A stretch of DNA of 6,211 nucleotides, taken from Dehalococcoidia bacterium. Lineage in GTDB: Bacteria > Chloroflexota > Dehalococcoidia > Dehalococcoidales > Fen-1064. Below, piece by piece: positions 5,218-6,211 of the stretch (its first letter is position 1; every line of letters starts with the position of its first letter). The DNA is taken from NCBI GenBank assembly GCA_011192055.1, contig DUES01000102.1, positions 1 through 6,211 of the forward strand, given 5' to 3'. Made by a program: the position numbers and the translations under genes. The notes under the pieces were generated by a model. The model was not told the DNA's origin and ran no database searches. It saw only the letters and a program-made list of their open reading frames with translations.

Positions 5218-6187
5218 TCCTTATCCTCTGTAAAGATTCCTTTACCGGGTCACCGGTAGCAAACACGGCGGCACCCGCTACCAGTACCGTTGCTCCTGCT
5301 TTGACGACCAGGGGAGCAGTAGCGGCAGAGATACCGCCGTCAACTTCAAGTTCAGCCTCCGGATTTCGCCTGTCCAATTCTGCCCGGACACGGGCTATTT
5401 TATCCGGCATCTCCCTGATAAATGTCTGCCCCCCAAAACCCGGGTTAACGGTCATTATTATTATAACATTTACCGAAGGAAGTATTTCATCGAGAGAGCT
5501 GACCGGAGTGCCCGGATTAAGTGCGACACCGGCCTGCTTGCCCAGGTCTTTGATTTGCTGGATAGTCCGGTGAAGATGCGGGCATGTCTCGACATGCACC
5601 GTAATTATGTCTGCCCCCGCGTCAGCAAAATCTTTAATCTGACGTTCCGGCGCTTCCACCATCAGGTGGACGTCCAGCGGAATACTGGTCCACAGACGCA
5701 ATGCTTTGACCATCTGTGCCCCGACGGTTATCGGCGGTACGAAATGCCCGTCCATCACGTCTATGTGGATTAAATCGGCGCCCGCTTCGGTTGCTTCGGT
5801 AACAGCGTCAGCGAGCCGGGCGTAGTCCGCAGACAGGACAGAGGGAGCGATTTTGATTTGCGGTAATGGTGGGGCAATGGGTCGTACTAGGATTTCCTCG
5901 AGCTCATCAATTGCTCTCTCGTCATTCGGGTCTCCATGCCTCTTGAGCAGGTTCAGCAACTCCTTTACTTTGTGCTCCAGCAGCAATTCAGCACGTCTGT
6001 CGAAGTCACATGTCTTAATATCCAGTTGGCGCGTGTATTTGTCGGCAACAGCTTCCCGAGTGATCCCGCAGTGTTGGGCGACAATTCTGGTAGCTTGTCT
6101 ACGTCGCTCCGCAAAAGGCTGGACATTTTTCAATTCGCCCTGCATAACCCTAAAGACGAGGAGTATCTGATCGATTCTCTCGGACAT
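5207..6187 (-). CDS. rpe: Ribulose-phosphate 3-epimerase with N-terminal helix-turn-helix-like extension
   Basis: This enzyme interconverts D-ribulose 5-phosphate and D-xylulose 5-phosphate in the pentose phosphate pathway. The 326-residue product has a complete TIM-barrel epimerase from about residue 111: APSVLSAD (114-121), HIDVMDGHFVP (141-151), DVHLMV (172-177), VNPGFGGQ (247-254), EVDGG (281-285) and VAGAAVF (303-309). Metal ligands His141, Asp143, His174 and Asp283 are present, with Asp143 and Asp283 the expected acid/base pair. Ordinary Rpe is about 220 residues, so the first 108 or so are extra: a charged helical stretch with an HTH-like segment (about 32-55, ATRIVAQHCGITREAVADKY then TRQL), then helices to about 100 and a Pro-rich linker. 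I choose the ATG at 6187 because GAGGTGG ends 6 bases upstream; a TTG two codons earlier lacks spacing. No ATG or GTG lies at the barrel boundary. The epimerase call is near certain; the extension's role is unknown. Confidence 0.95.
   Translation of the reverse strand: MSERIDQILLVFRVMQGELKNVQPFAERRRQATRIVAQHCGITREAVADKYTRQLDIKTCDFDRRAELLLEHKVKELLNLLKRHGDPNDERAIDELEEILVRPIAPPLPQIKIAPSVLSADYARLADAVTEATEAGADLIHIDVMDGHFVPPITVGAQMVKALRLWTSIPLDVHLMVEAPERQIKDFADAGADIITVHVETCPHLHRTIQQIKDLGKQAGVALNPGTPVSSLDEILPSVNVIIIMTVNPGFGGQTFIREMPDKIARVRAELDRRNPEAELEVDGGISAATAPLVVKAGATVLVAGAAVFATGDPVKESLQRIRTSW
5231..5258. repeat. Tandem small hairpins just past the rpmB stop, inside the rpe 3' end
   Basis: Two perfect inverted repeats sit end to end: TAAAG-ATTC-CTTTA (5231-5244) and TACCGG-GTCA-CCGGTA (5243-5258), sharing two bases. 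They start 13 bases after the rpmB stop. No T-run follows on either strand, so a classical intrinsic terminator is not supported. They could still set or protect an RNA 3' end. They also encode part of the conserved C-terminal end of the epimerase, so coding constraint may explain them. Confidence 0.35.
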
Positions 6188-6193
6188 CTTCAA

Positions 6194-6200
6194 CCACCTC
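6194..6200 (-). promoter_or_regulatory. Ribosome binding site fixing the ATG start of the extended rpe
   Basis: GAGGTGG on the minus strand ends 6 bases before the ATG at 6187. The TTG at 6193 immediately abuts this site and so cannot use it. A well-placed site here indicates that the long form, including the extension, is translated. Confidence 0.75.
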
Positions 6201-6211
6201 TATTGACTTCC

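Noticed and set aside
5154..5573. 139-codon plus-strand frame starting inside rpmB
   Set aside because: It overlaps rpmB in another frame and runs antisense to the well-supported epimerase barrel; composition is low-complexity Ser/Thr/Ala.
5853..6170. 105-codon plus-strand frame opposite the rpe N-terminal extension
   Set aside because: I considered whether this was the real gene and the rpe extension the artefact. The minus-strand reading has a strong ribosome binding site, a charged helical composition and continuity with the epimerase. The plus-strand reading is Ser/Arg/Leu-rich with no motif.

Overview
The window holds a compact bacterial housekeeping locus with five protein genes and almost no spare DNA. 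Four genes are on the minus strand. In transcription order these are an N-terminally extended ribulose-phosphate 3-epimerase (rpe, 6187-5207), a FakA-type fatty acid kinase (4843-3209), a DegV/FakB-type fatty-acid-binding protein (3191-2352) and the ATP-dependent helicase RecG (from 2282, running off the left edge). Ribosomal protein L28 (rpmB, 5014-5217) is the only plus-strand gene. I see no tRNA, rRNA, CRISPR, insertion sequence or phage gene.

The organism looks like a bacterium of medium GC content that readily uses TTG starts and strong GGAGG-like ribosome binding sites. The set rpe / rpmB / fakA-like / recG is the conserved neighbourhood known from Bacillus subtilis (rpe ... rpmB-yloU-yloV ... 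recG-fapR-plsX), but here rpmB points against its neighbours and no yloU/Asp23 gene is present. Gene order and protein flavour (C+ zinc-ribbon L28, RecG with a long N-terminal domain) suggest Chloroflexota, perhaps Dehalococcoidia. That is an inference of moderate to low confidence.

Layout: positions 1-2282 are recG without its last roughly 50-60 codons. Positions 2283-2351 are a 69-base gap with an imperfect inverted repeat over the recG ribosome binding site. The degV and fakA-like genes are separated by 17 bases, so the kinase and its likely fatty-acid carrier are probably co-transcribed, with recG following. Positions 4844-5013 form the divergent control region between fakA and rpmB. It carries a good sigma70-type promoter for rpmB, an overlapping perfect TATAAT on the other strand, and a 7-bp inverted repeat directly upstream of the fakA ribosome binding site. 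rpmB and rpe converge and overlap by 11 bases.

The most unusual item is rpe. A complete epimerase barrel with all metal and catalytic residues is preceded, in one open frame, by about 108 residues containing a helix-turn-helix-like segment that is not part of any standard epimerase. The rest of the window is ordinary housekeeping sequence, and I found no convincing previously undescribed multi-gene system.
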